Of a DNA stretch of 34,223 bases, positions 1 through 9,300 are shown piece after piece. Each line of letters opens with the position of its first letter. Within the stretch, counting starts at the first letter, position 1. Below the pieces are notes generated by a model. It saw only the letters and a program-made list of their open reading frames with translations. It was not told the DNA's origin and did no database searches. Position numbers and translations under genes: made by a program. The stretch lies in the NCBI GenBank assembly GCA_030838305.1, contig JAUTWY010000475.1:1-34223 (forward strand), in the 5' to 3' direction. Source of the stretch: Acidobacteriaceae bacterium (GTDB lineage Bacteria > Acidobacteriota > Terriglobia > Terriglobales > Acidobacteriaceae).

Positions 1-123
1 TCGAGTGTTCGCGAAGGAACGCTAGGAGAACGGATAGGATCTTCTGGAAATGCAGCGAAGGCAGAAGCTACCGTGACAGGGCGACCAGAATTGGAGAGGA
101 GCGTTCTAGTGTCAAACACTTAG
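1..123 (+). CDS. Possible 3' end of an upstream gene (partial)
   Basis: Frame 1 is open from the left edge to a TAG at 121-123 and would encode about 40 residues ending in LVSNT. I recognise no domain, and another forward frame is open over nearly the same stretch, so coding status is uncertain. In related genomes kdsC often follows other LPS genes, which would fit a truncated neighbour, but nothing in these residues shows it. Bases 124-278, between here and kdsC, hold no gene I can support. Confidence 0.2.
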   Translation, partial: SSVREGTLGERIGSSGNAAKAEATVTGRPELERSVLVSNT

Positions 124-278
124 GAGCGTAACAGATTTCTGCGAGCGACTATTCGAGTGCCAGCCTTCGGAACACAGTGAATCGGCGCTCGGAAACACCC
201 CGTTGTGTATGGCAACACGCGATTACTTGCCAGAGACTTTAGCGTAAAATCTGGTTTACTTTCTTTGGGGAGGTTTTC

Positions 279-836
279 CTGGCTAGTACTCGCACGATCT
301 CGCCCGCACTCAAGAAGCGTGCAGCGCAAATCAAGCTGCTCCTGATGGACGTAGACGGCACGATGACGGACGGTAGCGTTACTCTGCTATCGCAAACCGA
401 CGGCAGCGCTCTGGAGATCAAGACTTTTGACGCGCATGACGGCCAGGGCCTGACCCTGGCGCATACCGCCGGCCTACGCACCGGCTGCATTACCGGCCGC
501 GAAAGTGCTGCACTCCTGCGCCGCGCCCACGAAATGGAGATGGAATTTATCTACATGAAACGCGCGGTGAAAATGCCGGCCTATGAAGAAATTCTTCAAA
601 AAGCGGGTCTCCCCGATTCTGCGGTAGCCTTTATCGGTGACGACCTTCCTGACATTCCCCTATTGCGGCGCGTGGGCCTCGCCGTAGCCGTGGGCGATGC
701 CGTTCCGGAGGTAAAGAATTTGGCGCACTACACCACGAAGGCTGTCGCCGGCCACGGCGCAATCCGGGAAACCGTTGAGCTTATTCTCAAGTGCAAAGGC
801 ATCTGGAAAGAAATGATCGATAAAGCGCGTGCATAA
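279..836 (+). CDS. kdsC: 3-deoxy-D-manno-octulosonate 8-phosphate phosphatase (KdsC, HAD family)
   Basis: KdsC removes phosphate from KDO-8-phosphate in the cytoplasm, the step before CMP activation of KDO for lipid A-core assembly. The HAD signature is clear: motif I DVDGTMTDG with both aspartates, motif II TGRES, and motif IV GDDLPDIPLL. The first ATG in frame (345) begins inside motif I and would remove the first beta strand, which the fold needs. Reading upstream in frame gives IKLLL just before motif I and a helix-like N-terminus. The only well-placed start there is CTG at 279, five bases after the strong Shine-Dalgarno GGGGAGG (267-273). This gives 185 residues, a normal KdsC length. 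A TAAAAT box at 245-250 could be the -10. Function is confident; the CTG start is inferred. Confidence 0.9.
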   Translation: MASTRTISPALKKRAAQIKLLLMDVDGTMTDGSVTLLSQTDGSALEIKTFDAHDGQGLTLAHTAGLRTGCITGRESAALLRRAHEMEMEFIYMKRAVKMPAYEEILQKAGLPDSAVAFIGDDLPDIPLLRRVGLAVAVGDAVPEVKNLAHYTTKAVAGHGAIRETVELILKCKGIWKEMIDKARA

Positions 837-845
837 CACGCGCTT
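823..845 (+). terminator. Hairpin overlapping the kdsC stop codon
   Basis: A perfect 9-bp stem, AAGCGCGTG (823-831) with CACGCGCTT (837-845), closes a 5-base loop that contains the kdsC TAA. A short run GGTTTT follows at about 853-858, so it may be a weak intrinsic terminator between kdsC and the convergent minus-strand gene. Confidence 0.45.
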
Positions 846-922
846 CCCGAGTGGTTTTGGGGCGGAGCGTTCAAGGAATAGATGCGATCTTTACGATGGA
901 TTGTCTGCGGGGCAGAGAGCCG

Positions 923-1444
923 TTAGATGAACATCTCGTCTTGCGGCACAGGCCGTCGCGGGTCACGGCTCCGCCCGTTCTTGCGTCCGCGTCGTGCTAC
1001 GAAGAATTCGATCCCAGCCGTGAGGCCCTGAATCAGGCCAGAGAATTGCCGAACCGGCGAAACCACGGTCTTGTGAACGATCTCGGACGTTTCTTCCACG
1101 CGGTCGAGCGTGCGGCTAAGCAAATCGTCGGCGCGAATGACTTGCAGACGCGCACGATCCACTGCATCGTTGACAGTGGCGTCCACGCGCTGCACCTGTT
1201 CGCGCACCGTGGAAGTCGTTGCCGCAAGATTGTCGGCGATTACCAGCAGCTTGGGGCGGATATCGGCCAGAAGGGCTTGGGCAGAATCGATTGTGGGCAG
1301 CGCCTTAGTCTTGACCTCTTCGGCCAGGGATTCAAGCCGAGTGCTGGTTTTCCGCATGGCCAAATACATCCCAAGGAGCAGGCCCGCTTGCAGAATCACC
1401 GCTGCTGCGGTCACGGCAATGAATATTGGGGTTAGGTTGTCCAT
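923..1444 (-). CDS. DUF948-like membrane-anchored coiled-coil protein
   Basis: The 173-residue protein has one N-terminal membrane segment (about residues 5-29). A long helical region follows, rich in Val, Glu, Asp and Arg with regular heptad-like spacing (about 30-150), and the tail is basic. This is the layout of DUF948-type proteins of unknown function. The ATG at 1444 is preceded by AGGAAA at normal spacing. It lies 71 bases downstream of the YtxH-type gene on the same strand and is probably co-transcribed with it, since YtxH and DUF948 proteins are often neighbours. A long frame on the opposite strand covers the same bases but shows no family features and is a shadow. Confidence 0.75.
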   Translation of the reverse strand: MDNLTPIFIAVTAAAVILQAGLLLGMYLAMRKTSTRLESLAEEVKTKALPTIDSAQALLADIRPKLLVIADNLAATTSTVREQVQRVDATVNDAVDRARLQVIRADDLLSRTLDRVEETSEIVHKTVVSPVRQFSGLIQGLTAGIEFFVARRGRKNGRSRDPRRPVPQDEMFI

Positions 1445-1515
1445 AAGCTTTCCTGCAACCCAGAGCCATCCTGCGGCGTGCCGCAGTAAGCTGCGAACGC
1501 CGCCGAACAGGATGT

Positions 1516-1830
1516 TTACAGGTTCTTCGGAGCTCCGGCAGTGGTCTCGGTCGTTGCTTCCTGATACGCCTGTCGTCCAGCTTCATAGGCTGCGCGGAGC
1601 TGATCTTTCTGCTGATTCACGACGTCCCGGCCCTTATCGACCCACTCAGAAGCTTGGCTGCGGGCGTCGCGCGCGCGGGTCTTCATATAATCGCGTCCTT
1701 CTTCGGCTCGAGCGCGAAGCACTTCACGCGTCTCGCTGCCCGACTGGGGAGCATATAGAATGCCCACTGCTGCGCCTACTCCCAACCCCGCCAGAAACCA
1801 CACAAAACTGTTGCCATCTCGATCCGACAT
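1516..1830 (-). CDS. YtxH domain-containing protein
   Basis: This 104-residue protein carries the YtxH pattern: one short glycine-rich membrane segment (FLAGLGVGAAVGILYAP, about residues 11-27), then SGSETRE and a long charged helix. YtxH proteins are small membrane-associated, often stress-linked proteins without a known enzymatic role. The ATG at 1830 has a good Shine-Dalgarno (GGGAGG). A longer frame extends upstream, but its extra residues lack family features and the Shine-Dalgarno fixes this start. It sits directly upstream of the DUF948-like gene. Bases 1831-2023, back to secG, hold no supported gene. Confidence 0.8.
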   Translation of the reverse strand: MSDRDGNSFVWFLAGLGVGAAVGILYAPQSGSETREVLRARAEEGRDYMKTRARDARSQASEWVDKGRDVVNQQKDQLRAAYEAGRQAYQEATTETTAGAPKNL

Positions 1831-2023
1831 TGTGAATACCTCCCGGCCATCAGTGCCGATATTTGGATGGTAGCACCCACATGGGGCAAATACAATTACA
1901 GCAAAACCCGCAACCTGCGCAGTGGAAAACTGCACGGATCGAGCTTGCAGGCGAACAGCGTTGGAAGCGAGATACCAGAACAAAGCCTCCCGGGCAGGGA
2001 AGATTCAGGTCTCAGAATTCAAA

Positions 2024-2356
2024 TTACTTCTTTACCGGAGGATTTGCTGGAGCCGGCGCGGGTGCTGCCGGTTGCGTTTTGGCAGGCGCCGATTTCACTC
2101 CCTGCAACACGGAACCGGGCCCTCCGTGCTTGATGGCGTAGATCGAAAGCGTAATCGAAGTCAGCATGAAGAGCACGGCAGAGAGCGTGGTCGCTTTGGA
2201 GAGCGCAGTCGCTGCTCCGCGTGGGCCGAATGCCGCCTGACTACCCTGGCCGCCGAAAGCTGCGGAAATGTCTCCCGCCTTACCGCTCTGGAGCAGAACG
2301 ACAATAATCAGGAACAGACAAACGATTACGTGAATGATTGTGACAAGGATGATCAT
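2024..2356 (-). CDS. secG: Preprotein translocase subunit SecG
   Basis: SecG is the small accessory subunit of the SecYEG channel in the inner membrane. The 110-residue product starts with MIILVTIIHVIVCLFLIIVV (first membrane helix). The conserved LLQSGK and the Gly/Ala/Phe-rich linker AAFGGQGSQAAFG follow, then a second helix and a Pro/Ala-rich tail. The frame is open 40 codons further upstream, but those residues are not SecG-like, so the ATG at 2356 is chosen; its Shine-Dalgarno is weak. In many bacteria secG follows tpiA; here the upstream same-strand neighbour is an ROK kinase 185 bases away. Confidence 0.92.
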   Translation of the reverse strand: MIILVTIIHVIVCLFLIIVVLLQSGKAGDISAAFGGQGSQAAFGPRGAATALSKATTLSAVLFMLTSITLSIYAIKHGGPGSVLQGVKSAPAKTQPAAPAPAPANPPVKK

Positions 2357-2541
2357 CGAGTCAGGAAATCCTAAATTGTTCAGAATGAATGAGACGCCGC
2401 AGGGGTAAGAAACGCCCTTGGGAGATAACGAACCGTTCTCTTTTCCCACCAACAGTTTGACATCCTGCCCTACCATCGGTCAAGACGAAGGTCTGCCTCG
2501 TCTGCCTCGTGGTAAGCCACGGCCGTGCAAATCGCAGTGTT

Positions 2542-3528
2542 CTACTCTGTGGCGGTGACTTCAAGGCACAGCGCGGCGCCTCCAGCGATACCCGCGTCGG
2601 CACCATAGTGGGCCGCCAGCAGTGGAATGTCCTGACATCGCGAATTCACGCACCACCGGGGCAACAGATCACGTATCTCTTCAAAAAATGGTTGCAGCAG
2701 GGAAGCGGCGCCACCGCCAAGAATCATCACGTCGGGCTCAAGCAAATCCACGATGTTGCCCAGCCACACCGTGAGATACATCGCAGTCTCTTGCAAGACT
2801 TCTTTTGCCAGCGGATCGCCTGCGCGATAAGCTTGCCCCACGATCTCACTTGAAATGCCATCGACTTGACCTCCGGCGTGCTGCAGAATGCTGGACGGTC
2901 GGCCCGCAGCGATTTGTTCGGAGGCTCGACGTGCGATTGCGGGCCCTGACGCTAGTGCTTCAATGCAGCCTAGCTTGCCGCATCCGCAGCGCGGGCCGCG
3001 GTAGTCGATGCTCATGTGGCCTCCTTCCGCGGCGGCCCCAGTGCGGCCGTGATAGATGCGGCCATCGAAAATAATTCCGGACCCGATTCCGGTGCCAATC
3101 GTCGCGTAGAAGACACTCCGGTAGCCACGGCCAGCGCCCCATAAAGCTTCTGCCAGGGCCGCGGCGTTGCCGTCATTGTCCACTCGAACCGGGAGGCGAT
3201 AGACTTTCGCTATTTCCGCGGCCAACGGAAAATTGCGCCAGCACGGAAGATTGGGAGGATTAATTACGACACCCGTTTGCGGATTGAGCGGGCCAGGCGC
3301 GCAGACTCCAATGCCGGAGATTGAGCTTTTCAACTGGGGGCTAAGATCGGCGGCAGAGTAAACTGCTTCGATTGCCGAAGTTACGGCAGCCAAACCGGCA
3401 ACTGCATCCGTGGCCACCATTGGCGTTCGAGTCTGCCGCGTGATCCTTCCCCCGGAATCTACCAATCCGGCAGCTACTTTTGTGCCGCCGACATCTACGC
3501 CGACGAAATGTGTTTCGGAGAATTGCAT
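2542..3528 (-). CDS. ROK family sugar kinase (glucokinase-like)
   Basis: The 328-residue protein is a full-length ROK (repressor/ORF/kinase) protein without the N-terminal helix-turn-helix, so it is a kinase rather than a repressor. Visible are the phosphate-binding loop GVDVGGTKVAAGLVD (about 9-23) and the catalytic region DNDGNAAALAE. EGGHMSID and the zinc-binding CGCGKLGCIEALASG complete the ROK signature. ATP-dependent phosphorylation of glucose or a related hexose is the usual activity; the exact sugar cannot be read from sequence. The ATG at 3528 has no clear Shine-Dalgarno. It diverges from the YkgJ-type gene across a 203-base gap and lies upstream of secG. Confidence 0.88.
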   Translation of the reverse strand: MQFSETHFVGVDVGGTKVAAGLVDSGGRITRQTRTPMVATDAVAGLAAVTSAIEAVYSAADLSPQLKSSISGIGVCAPGPLNPQTGVVINPPNLPCWRNFPLAAEIAKVYRLPVRVDNDGNAAALAEALWGAGRGYRSVFYATIGTGIGSGIIFDGRIYHGRTGAAAEGGHMSIDYRGPRCGCGKLGCIEALASGPAIARRASEQIAAGRPSSILQHAGGQVDGISSEIVGQAYRAGDPLAKEVLQETAMYLTVWLGNIVDLLEPDVMILGGGAASLLQPFFEEIRDLLPRWCVNSRCQDIPLLAAHYGADAGIAGGAALCLEVTATE

Positions 3529-3689
3529 AACGCTGGCGCCGGCTGCGTGGCTAGGTCTTCTCCAGCAGCCCGGTCCAATATACGGGGAGAATGCGAGATT
3601 TGAACATACGGGAGGTATTTCGACAGATCAGGTCCTCCATCGCGGCTCCCAAACTGCGCAATTTCCTCACTGGTTCGCGATCGGGACGA

Positions 3690-3718
3690 CTGACAGGGTC
3701 AGAGCATAAATGTATGAT
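3690..3718 (+). promoter_or_regulatory. Sigma70-type promoter of the YkgJ-type gene
   Basis: CTGACA (3690-3695), an exact 17-base spacer and TATGAT (3713-3718) match the housekeeping consensus well. The ATG at 3732 is only 13 bases after the -10, so transcription would begin about 6 bases before the start codon, leaving no room for a Shine-Dalgarno. Confidence 0.6.
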
Positions 3719-3731
3719 TTAGGGCATCGCT

Positions 3732-4343
3732 ATGCCCGGTTGCTTATCGCCTGCAAGAGATCTGGTGCTGTTACAGATTGTGGATTCCGCATTGGCTGAC
3801 GCCACGCGTCGCAGCGGCGAGTGGCTGGTCTGTCGGCCAGGCTGTACGCAATGCTGCATCGGTGTGTTTCCCATCAATCAGCTTGACGCGCACCGCTTGC
3901 GGCGAGGACTTGCAGATCTTGAGCGGCGTGCGCCACAACCGGCCTCTCGCGTGCGCGAACGTGCCCGAGCTGCAGTCGCTCGCCTATCCCCTGATTTTCC
4001 CGGCAACCCCATCACCGGGATTTTGGACGAAAGTGAAGATGCGGCCGAGCGTTTTTCTACCTTCGGCAATGATGAACCATGCCCTGCGCTCGATCCTGAA
4101 ACCGGGAACTGTGAACTCTACGAATCACGTCCCATGACCTGCCGCGTGTTTGGACCTCCGGTCCGCAACGAAGAGGGATTGGGCGTTTGCGAACTCTGCT
4201 ACCAAGGTGCTTCGGACGAGGAGATTGCAGCTTGCGAGATGGAGCCTGATCCTGACGACCTCGAATCGGCATTGCTAAAGAAGCTTGAAGGCAGCACAGG
4301 AACTCGCGGAAATACGATCGTCGCTTTCTGTCTTGCAACATAA
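3732..4343 (+). CDS. YkgJ-type cysteine-cluster protein (CxxCxxCC family)
   Basis: The family is known for a cysteine cluster thought to bind Zn or Fe; its biochemical role is not established. This 203-residue protein shows C34, C38, C41 and C42 (CRPGCTQCC). A second group follows at C117, C127 and C137 (the last in SRPMTCRVFG, a typical family motif), with C153 and C156 beyond. The number and order of cysteines agree with a metal- or cluster-binding protein. A promoter lies immediately upstream, with almost no leader. The gene is convergent with the ABC-F gene, with only 20 bases between their stops and no obvious terminator. Confidence 0.82.
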   Translation: MPGCLSPARDLVLLQIVDSALADATRRSGEWLVCRPGCTQCCIGVFPINQLDAHRLRRGLADLERRAPQPASRVRERARAAVARLSPDFPGNPITGILDESEDAAERFSTFGNDEPCPALDPETGNCELYESRPMTCRVFGPPVRNEEGLGVCELCYQGASDEEIAACEMEPDPDDLESALLKKLEGSTGTRGNTIVAFCLAT

Positions 4344-4363
4344 AGAGAGCGATAAATGGCTGT

Positions 4364-6178
4364 TCAGTTTTTCTTCTTTTCCAACTCAGCCCAGCGCGCA
4401 TATAGCGTATCCACTTTATCCTGTGCTTCTTCCATCTCGGAATGAGCAGTTACCAGGCGCGGACCGTCGCTGGCGATCTCCGGATCTGCAAGCTGTTCCC
4501 GTTTGGCCTGTAAGACATGCTCTGCCTCCGCGACGCGCTGTTCAATGGCTTCATATTCGCGCGCTTCCAGGTACGACAGCTTTTTCTTGCCCGCAGATGG
4601 TCGAACGGTCTCTAGCGCAACTGCACCTCGCTCCGCGGAACGCGCATCGTTCCGCGCCGTCGCCGCCCGTTCTTCCAACCATGTTTCCCATTGCGAATAA
4701 TCCGCGAAGAGTCCCGCATTGCCCTGTCCATCAAGCCCAAGCACTACGGTCGAGACGCGATCCAGCATGTAGCGATCGTGCGTGACCAGGACGAGTGAAC
4801 CGCGAAACTCCAGTAGGCTTTCCTCCAGAATATCCAGCGTCGGAATGTCGAGATCGTTCGTAGGTTCGTCGAGCAGCAAAACGTCGGCGGGTTGTAGCAT
4901 GAGCTGTGCGATCAAGACTCGCGCCCGCTCGCCGCCAGAAAGTTTTCCTACCGGCTGGTTGAGCTGCTCACCCGCAAACAAGAACTTTGCCGCCCACGCG
5001 GCCACGTGGATCATGCGGTCCTGATACACCACGGAGTCGCCTTCGGGAGCCAGCGCACGCCGCAGAGTCACGTCGGGATCGAGTTCGCGGGTCTGGTCAA
5101 AATAAACAATGCGCAACCAGTCAGCGCGGTGAATCTCTCCGCTGCTTGGCGAGGATTCTCCGCGCAGCAGTCGCAGCAGGCTGGTCTTTCCGCTGCCGTT
5201 CGGCCCCACCAGCCCCACTCTCACTCCGGCGGTGATCACGAAATTTAAGTCCTCAAAGAGCGTACGATCTCCCATCTTGCAAGAGACCTGTTCCAGTTCG
5301 ATCAGCCGCTTGGTCTTTCGACCGGTGGCGGAGAAATCGATTTGCGCAGAAGTAGTCCGGCGTCTGGCATTGAGGTCCGCGAGTTCGCCCATCAACTCGC
5401 CTGCCTTGTCGATACGCGCCTTCGACTTTCTGGTGCGAGCTTTGGCTCCGCGCCGCAGCCACTCGATCTCGCGATGGACTAGATTTTCGAGCGCCTCCTG
5501 CCGCTTGCCCTGCGCGTGCAGGAACTCTTCCTTCTTTTCGAGAAATCGGCTGTAGCTGCCGGAGACGCGCAGCATTCCGTCCGGGTACGTCCGGTTCAGT
5601 TCGGCCATTTCGGTTGCGACGTTCTCCAGAAAATAACGATCGTGGCTCACTACCACGCAGGCGAATGGTGCCGCAGCCAGCAGATCCTCCAGCCACTCGA
5701 TTCCCGCCAGATCGAGATGATTCGTAGGTTCGTCCAGCAATAGAATGTCGGGACCCTGGACCAGAGCCTCCACAATCGCAAGCCGCTTTTGCCAGCCGCC
5801 GGACAACGCGGTCGCTTCTGCCTCAAGGTTTTCGAAGCCTGCCCGGCCCAGCGTTTCCGCAAAGCGCGTGCCGCGCTCCGACTCCGGCACTGCCGCGCGT
5901 TCGATCGCGCCCTGAGCAATGGATCGGACTGTTGCTCCCGCTTTGAACGTGGAGTCTTGCTCCACATAGCTCAGCCGAATTCGTTTGCGGACGGCGATTT
6001 CCCCACTATCGGGATTTTCATCACCTGCCAGAATGCGCAGCAGTGTGGACTTTCCCGATCCATTCGGACCAATCAGCCCGATGCGATTTCCCTCTGAAAC
6101 CGTGAAGGAAACGTTCTGAAAGAGCGGATTCGCTCCAAAGGCCTTCGAAATTCCCTGGGCATTGATGATCGGCGGCAA
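4364..6178 (-). CDS. uup: ABC-F family ATPase, Uup type
   Basis: ABC-F proteins are soluble twin-ATPase proteins that act on ribosomes rather than in membranes. Both halves are complete. Each has a Walker A (GPNGSGKST and GPNGSGKTS), signature motifs LSGGWQ and LSGGERARV, and Walker B regions LLLDEPTNHLD and LLLDEPTNDLD. The charged linker between domains and a C-terminal coiled coil beginning KKKLSYLEAREYE are typical of Uup. The frame is open to a TTG at 6256, but there is no Shine-Dalgarno there. TTG at 6178 follows AGGAGAAG and leaves the family-typical N-terminus LPPIINAQGISKAFG, giving 604 residues. Uup is linked to ribosome function and transposon excision in E. coli; an antibiotic-resistance role is not indicated. 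Confidence 0.88.
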   Translation of the reverse strand: MPPIINAQGISKAFGANPLFQNVSFTVSEGNRIGLIGPNGSGKSTLLRILAGDENPDSGEIAVRKRIRLSYVEQDSTFKAGATVRSIAQGAIERAAVPESERGTRFAETLGRAGFENLEAEATALSGGWQKRLAIVEALVQGPDILLLDEPTNHLDLAGIEWLEDLLAAAPFACVVVSHDRYFLENVATEMAELNRTYPDGMLRVSGSYSRFLEKKEEFLHAQGKRQEALENLVHREIEWLRRGAKARTRKSKARIDKAGELMGELADLNARRRTTSAQIDFSATGRKTKRLIELEQVSCKMGDRTLFEDLNFVITAGVRVGLVGPNGSGKTSLLRLLRGESSPSSGEIHRADWLRIVYFDQTRELDPDVTLRRALAPEGDSVVYQDRMIHVAAWAAKFLFAGEQLNQPVGKLSGGERARVLIAQLMLQPADVLLLDEPTNDLDIPTLDILEESLLEFRGSLVLVTHDRYMLDRVSTVVLGLDGQGNAGLFADYSQWETWLEERAATARNDARSAERGAVALETVRPSAGKKKLSYLEAREYEAIEQRVAEAEHVLQAKREQLADPEIASDGPRLVTAHSEMEEAQDKVDTLYARWAELEKKKN

Positions 6179-6197
6179 CGACTTGGCTTCTCCTAGT

Positions 6198-6211
6198 ACC
6201 TCACTTGAGGT
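6198..6211. promoter_or_regulatory. 14-bp dyad just upstream of the ABC-F ribosome binding site
   Basis: ACCTCA and TGAGGT form a perfect inverted repeat with a 2-base centre, a few bases upstream of the Shine-Dalgarno of the ABC-F gene and inside the divergent gap with the mannosidase. The geometry suits an operator better than an RNA hairpin. No regulator is known here. Confidence 0.3.
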
Positions 6212-6311
6212 TATCAGGAAACGAACATTGCGGATCGACGGCGGACTGTCGCACAATACCCGATACCGCGAAAGCGGACGTCGCTTCTAACGTAGTTCTC
6301 GGAGAGTTACG

Positions 6312-9300
6312 ATGGGAAGATTCTGCACGGCGGTGTTCGCAATTCTAACCACCTTTGTATTGCCGGTCGCGGCGCGAGCGCAAACCCAAGCACAAACCAC
6401 TGACAATCCCGACTTGAGCAAGCAACCAACTCTCTACGTAGTCGGTTATGCCCACCTCGATACGGAGTGGCGATGGGAGTATCCCCAGGTCATCGACGAA
6501 TATCTTCGCAAGACGATGGAGGATAATTTCAGGCTTCTCGAAAAGTATCCTCATTACATTTTCAATTTCAGCGGGGCCAATCGCTACCGCCTCATGAAGG
6601 AATATTTTCCTGCCGACTTTGCTAGGGTGAAGAAATTTGTGGATGAAGGACGATGGTTCCCTGCGGGATCGTCCATGGAAGAAGGCGACGTCAATGCCCC
6701 CAGCGCCGAAACCATCATTCGACAAATTCTGTACGGGAATAACTGGTTCCGCAAAGAACTCGGCAAAGCCAGCGCGGAATACATGCTGCCGGATTGCTTC
6801 GGATTTCCATCTTCGCTGCCGACGATTCTTGCCCATTCCGGCGTGAGAGGATTTTCCACGCAGAAGTTGGTTTGGGGATCTTCAGCCAACGCTGGCGGGA
6901 CGGATTCACCAGAGAAAACGCCGGAAGGCACGCCCTTCAACGTTGGTGTGTGGGTGGGGCCAGATGGCGAGAGCGTGCTGGCGGGTCTAAATCCGGGCTC
7001 CTACGATGGTGGCGTCGACACCGATCTCAGCAAGCCGCTGACGCCAGCACCCCCTAACGGCACTCTCGAAGAGCTTCAGAAAAAACTCCAGCCACTGCAG
7101 CAAAAACTGGAGCAAGCTGACAAAAACGGACAAACGCTGGATGCACAACAAATTCAGGAATTCGCCGACCTGCGGAGCCAACACAAAGCGTTTTCGACCC
7201 TCGAAAAGGAGCGGGCGCACAGCCGATATCAAGGTGACTGGGCCGCGCGGGTTGAACGAAACGGACAAGTCAGCGGCGTATTCACTGATTATCACTATTA
7301 CGGAACTGGCGACATCGGTGGCGCTCCGAACGAGGATTACGTGCGGCGCCTGGAAGCCATCGTCACAAAATCATCGACCAGTCTGCCGCAGGAGCTTCCA
7401 CGCCTTTTTGAGCATCAGGCGAATCCCGAGGGACCGTCGGTAAAAGTTGGTGATGGTCCGGTGCATGTAGTGTCGGCAAATGCCGAGCAGATGTTTCTCG
7501 ATATCACGCCCGCCCAGGCCGCTGGACTTCCACACTACACCGGTGAAATGGAGTTGACTAACCACTCCGCCGGTTCGCTCACATCGCAGGCCTACCAGAA
7601 ACGCTGGCTGCGGAAAGAAGAATTGCTGGCGGACGCGGCGGAGAAGGCTTCCGTCGCCGCCGAATGGTTGGGCGCACGTCCCTATCCGCTGCAACGCCTG
7701 AACGACGCATGGACCCTGGCGATGGGCGGCCATTTCCACGACATCGCCGCCGGTACAGCCACGCCCAAGTCCTACGAGTTCGCCTGGAATGATGACGTGA
7801 TTGCGATGAACCAGTTCGCGGGCGTGCTCACCAGCGCTACTGCTGGCGTAACCGCGGCGCTGGACACACAAACCAACGGCACTCCGATCGTTGTCTTTAA
7901 TCCGCTCAATGTCGCGCGCGAGGATGTCGTCGAAGCCAGCGTCGCTTTCCCCAACGGCACGCATAGCGCATTGCACGTGACCGGTCCGGACGGAAAGGAA
8001 GTGCCGTCACAGATTTCGAATGGCAAGGTAATATTCGTCGCGAAGGCTCCCTCTGTCGGTTACGCGGTTTACGACATTCAAGCTGGTGCTGGGGCAGCCT
8101 CCGCACCAACGCTGCACGCATCCGAGAACTCCCTCGAGAATGAGTACTATCGGGTGAAACTAAACACCGATGGCGATGTCGCCAGCATTTTCGATAAATC
8201 GCTTGGAAGGGAACTGCTGGCCGCTCCCGCGCGCCTTGCAATCTCGTATGACAATCCGGAGCATTGGCCAGCATGGAATATGGATTGGGATCAGGAGCAG
8301 GCTGCGCCGAAAGCCTACGTCGGCGGTCCGGGAAAGATTCGCGTTGTAGAAAAAGGTCCCGCACGAGTGGCCGTTGAAGTTGCGCGGGAAACCGCCGGCT
8401 CGAGATTTGTGCAGACCATCACCCTATCGGCCGGCGATGCGGGGAGGCGCGTGGAATTCGCGAACGCCATCGATTGGAATACAAAAGAGTCAAATCTGAA
8501 AGCGACTTTTCCTCTGACCGCTGCCAATGAAATAGCCACCTATAACTGGGATATAGGTACGATCGAGCGGCCCAGTGCCCAGCCCAAGAAGTTCGAGGTC
8601 CCCTCTCACCAATGGATCGACCTTACCGACTTAAGTGGCGAGTTCGGCGCAACTATCCTGACCGACTGCAAGAACGGATCGGACAAGCCAAACGACCACA
8701 CCGTCCGCCTTACTCTGATACGGACTCCAGGCACGCGCGGCGGTTATGCCGACCAGGGCACCCAGGACCTTGGACACCACGAATTCGTTTACGGAATCGC
8801 CGGTCACGCCGGCGACTGGCGCCAAGCGCAGACCGACTGGCAAGCGCAGCGCCTCAGCGATCCGCTTATCGCTTTTGAAACATCGAAGCATGCTGGCGCG
8901 CTTGGCCGAAAGTTTTCTGTCTTAAAGGTCAGCAACCCGCGGATTCGAGTCCTCGCGCTAAAGAAAGCAGAACTGACGGACGAGATCATCGTCCGCTTGG
9001 TGGAACTCAACGGCAAGCCGCAACCAGACGTCCGAGTGTCGTTCCATACGCCAATCACCGCAGCGCGCGAAGTCAACGGTCAGGAGCAACCAGTCGGCAA
9101 AGCGATTCTGAATGACGGCGCTCTGGTTACTTCGTTCTCCGCGTATCAGCCGCGCACGTTCGCTATTCGGCTGGCTTCGCCTCAGGCCAAGGTCGCGGCA
9201 GTGCAGTCCATTCCGCTCGCTCTGCGGTACAACCTTGCGACCGCGAGCAACGAAGGGAGCAAGGCGCAGGATGGATTTGACGGACAAGGCAATTCGCTTC

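Noticed and set aside
851..1435. Long plus-strand frame opposite the DUF948-like gene
   Set aside because: No domain or sensible composition, whereas the minus frame has a membrane helix, a coiled coil and a Shine-Dalgarno.
2456..2461. TTGACA on the plus strand
   Set aside because: No -10 at suitable spacing and no plus-strand gene downstream.
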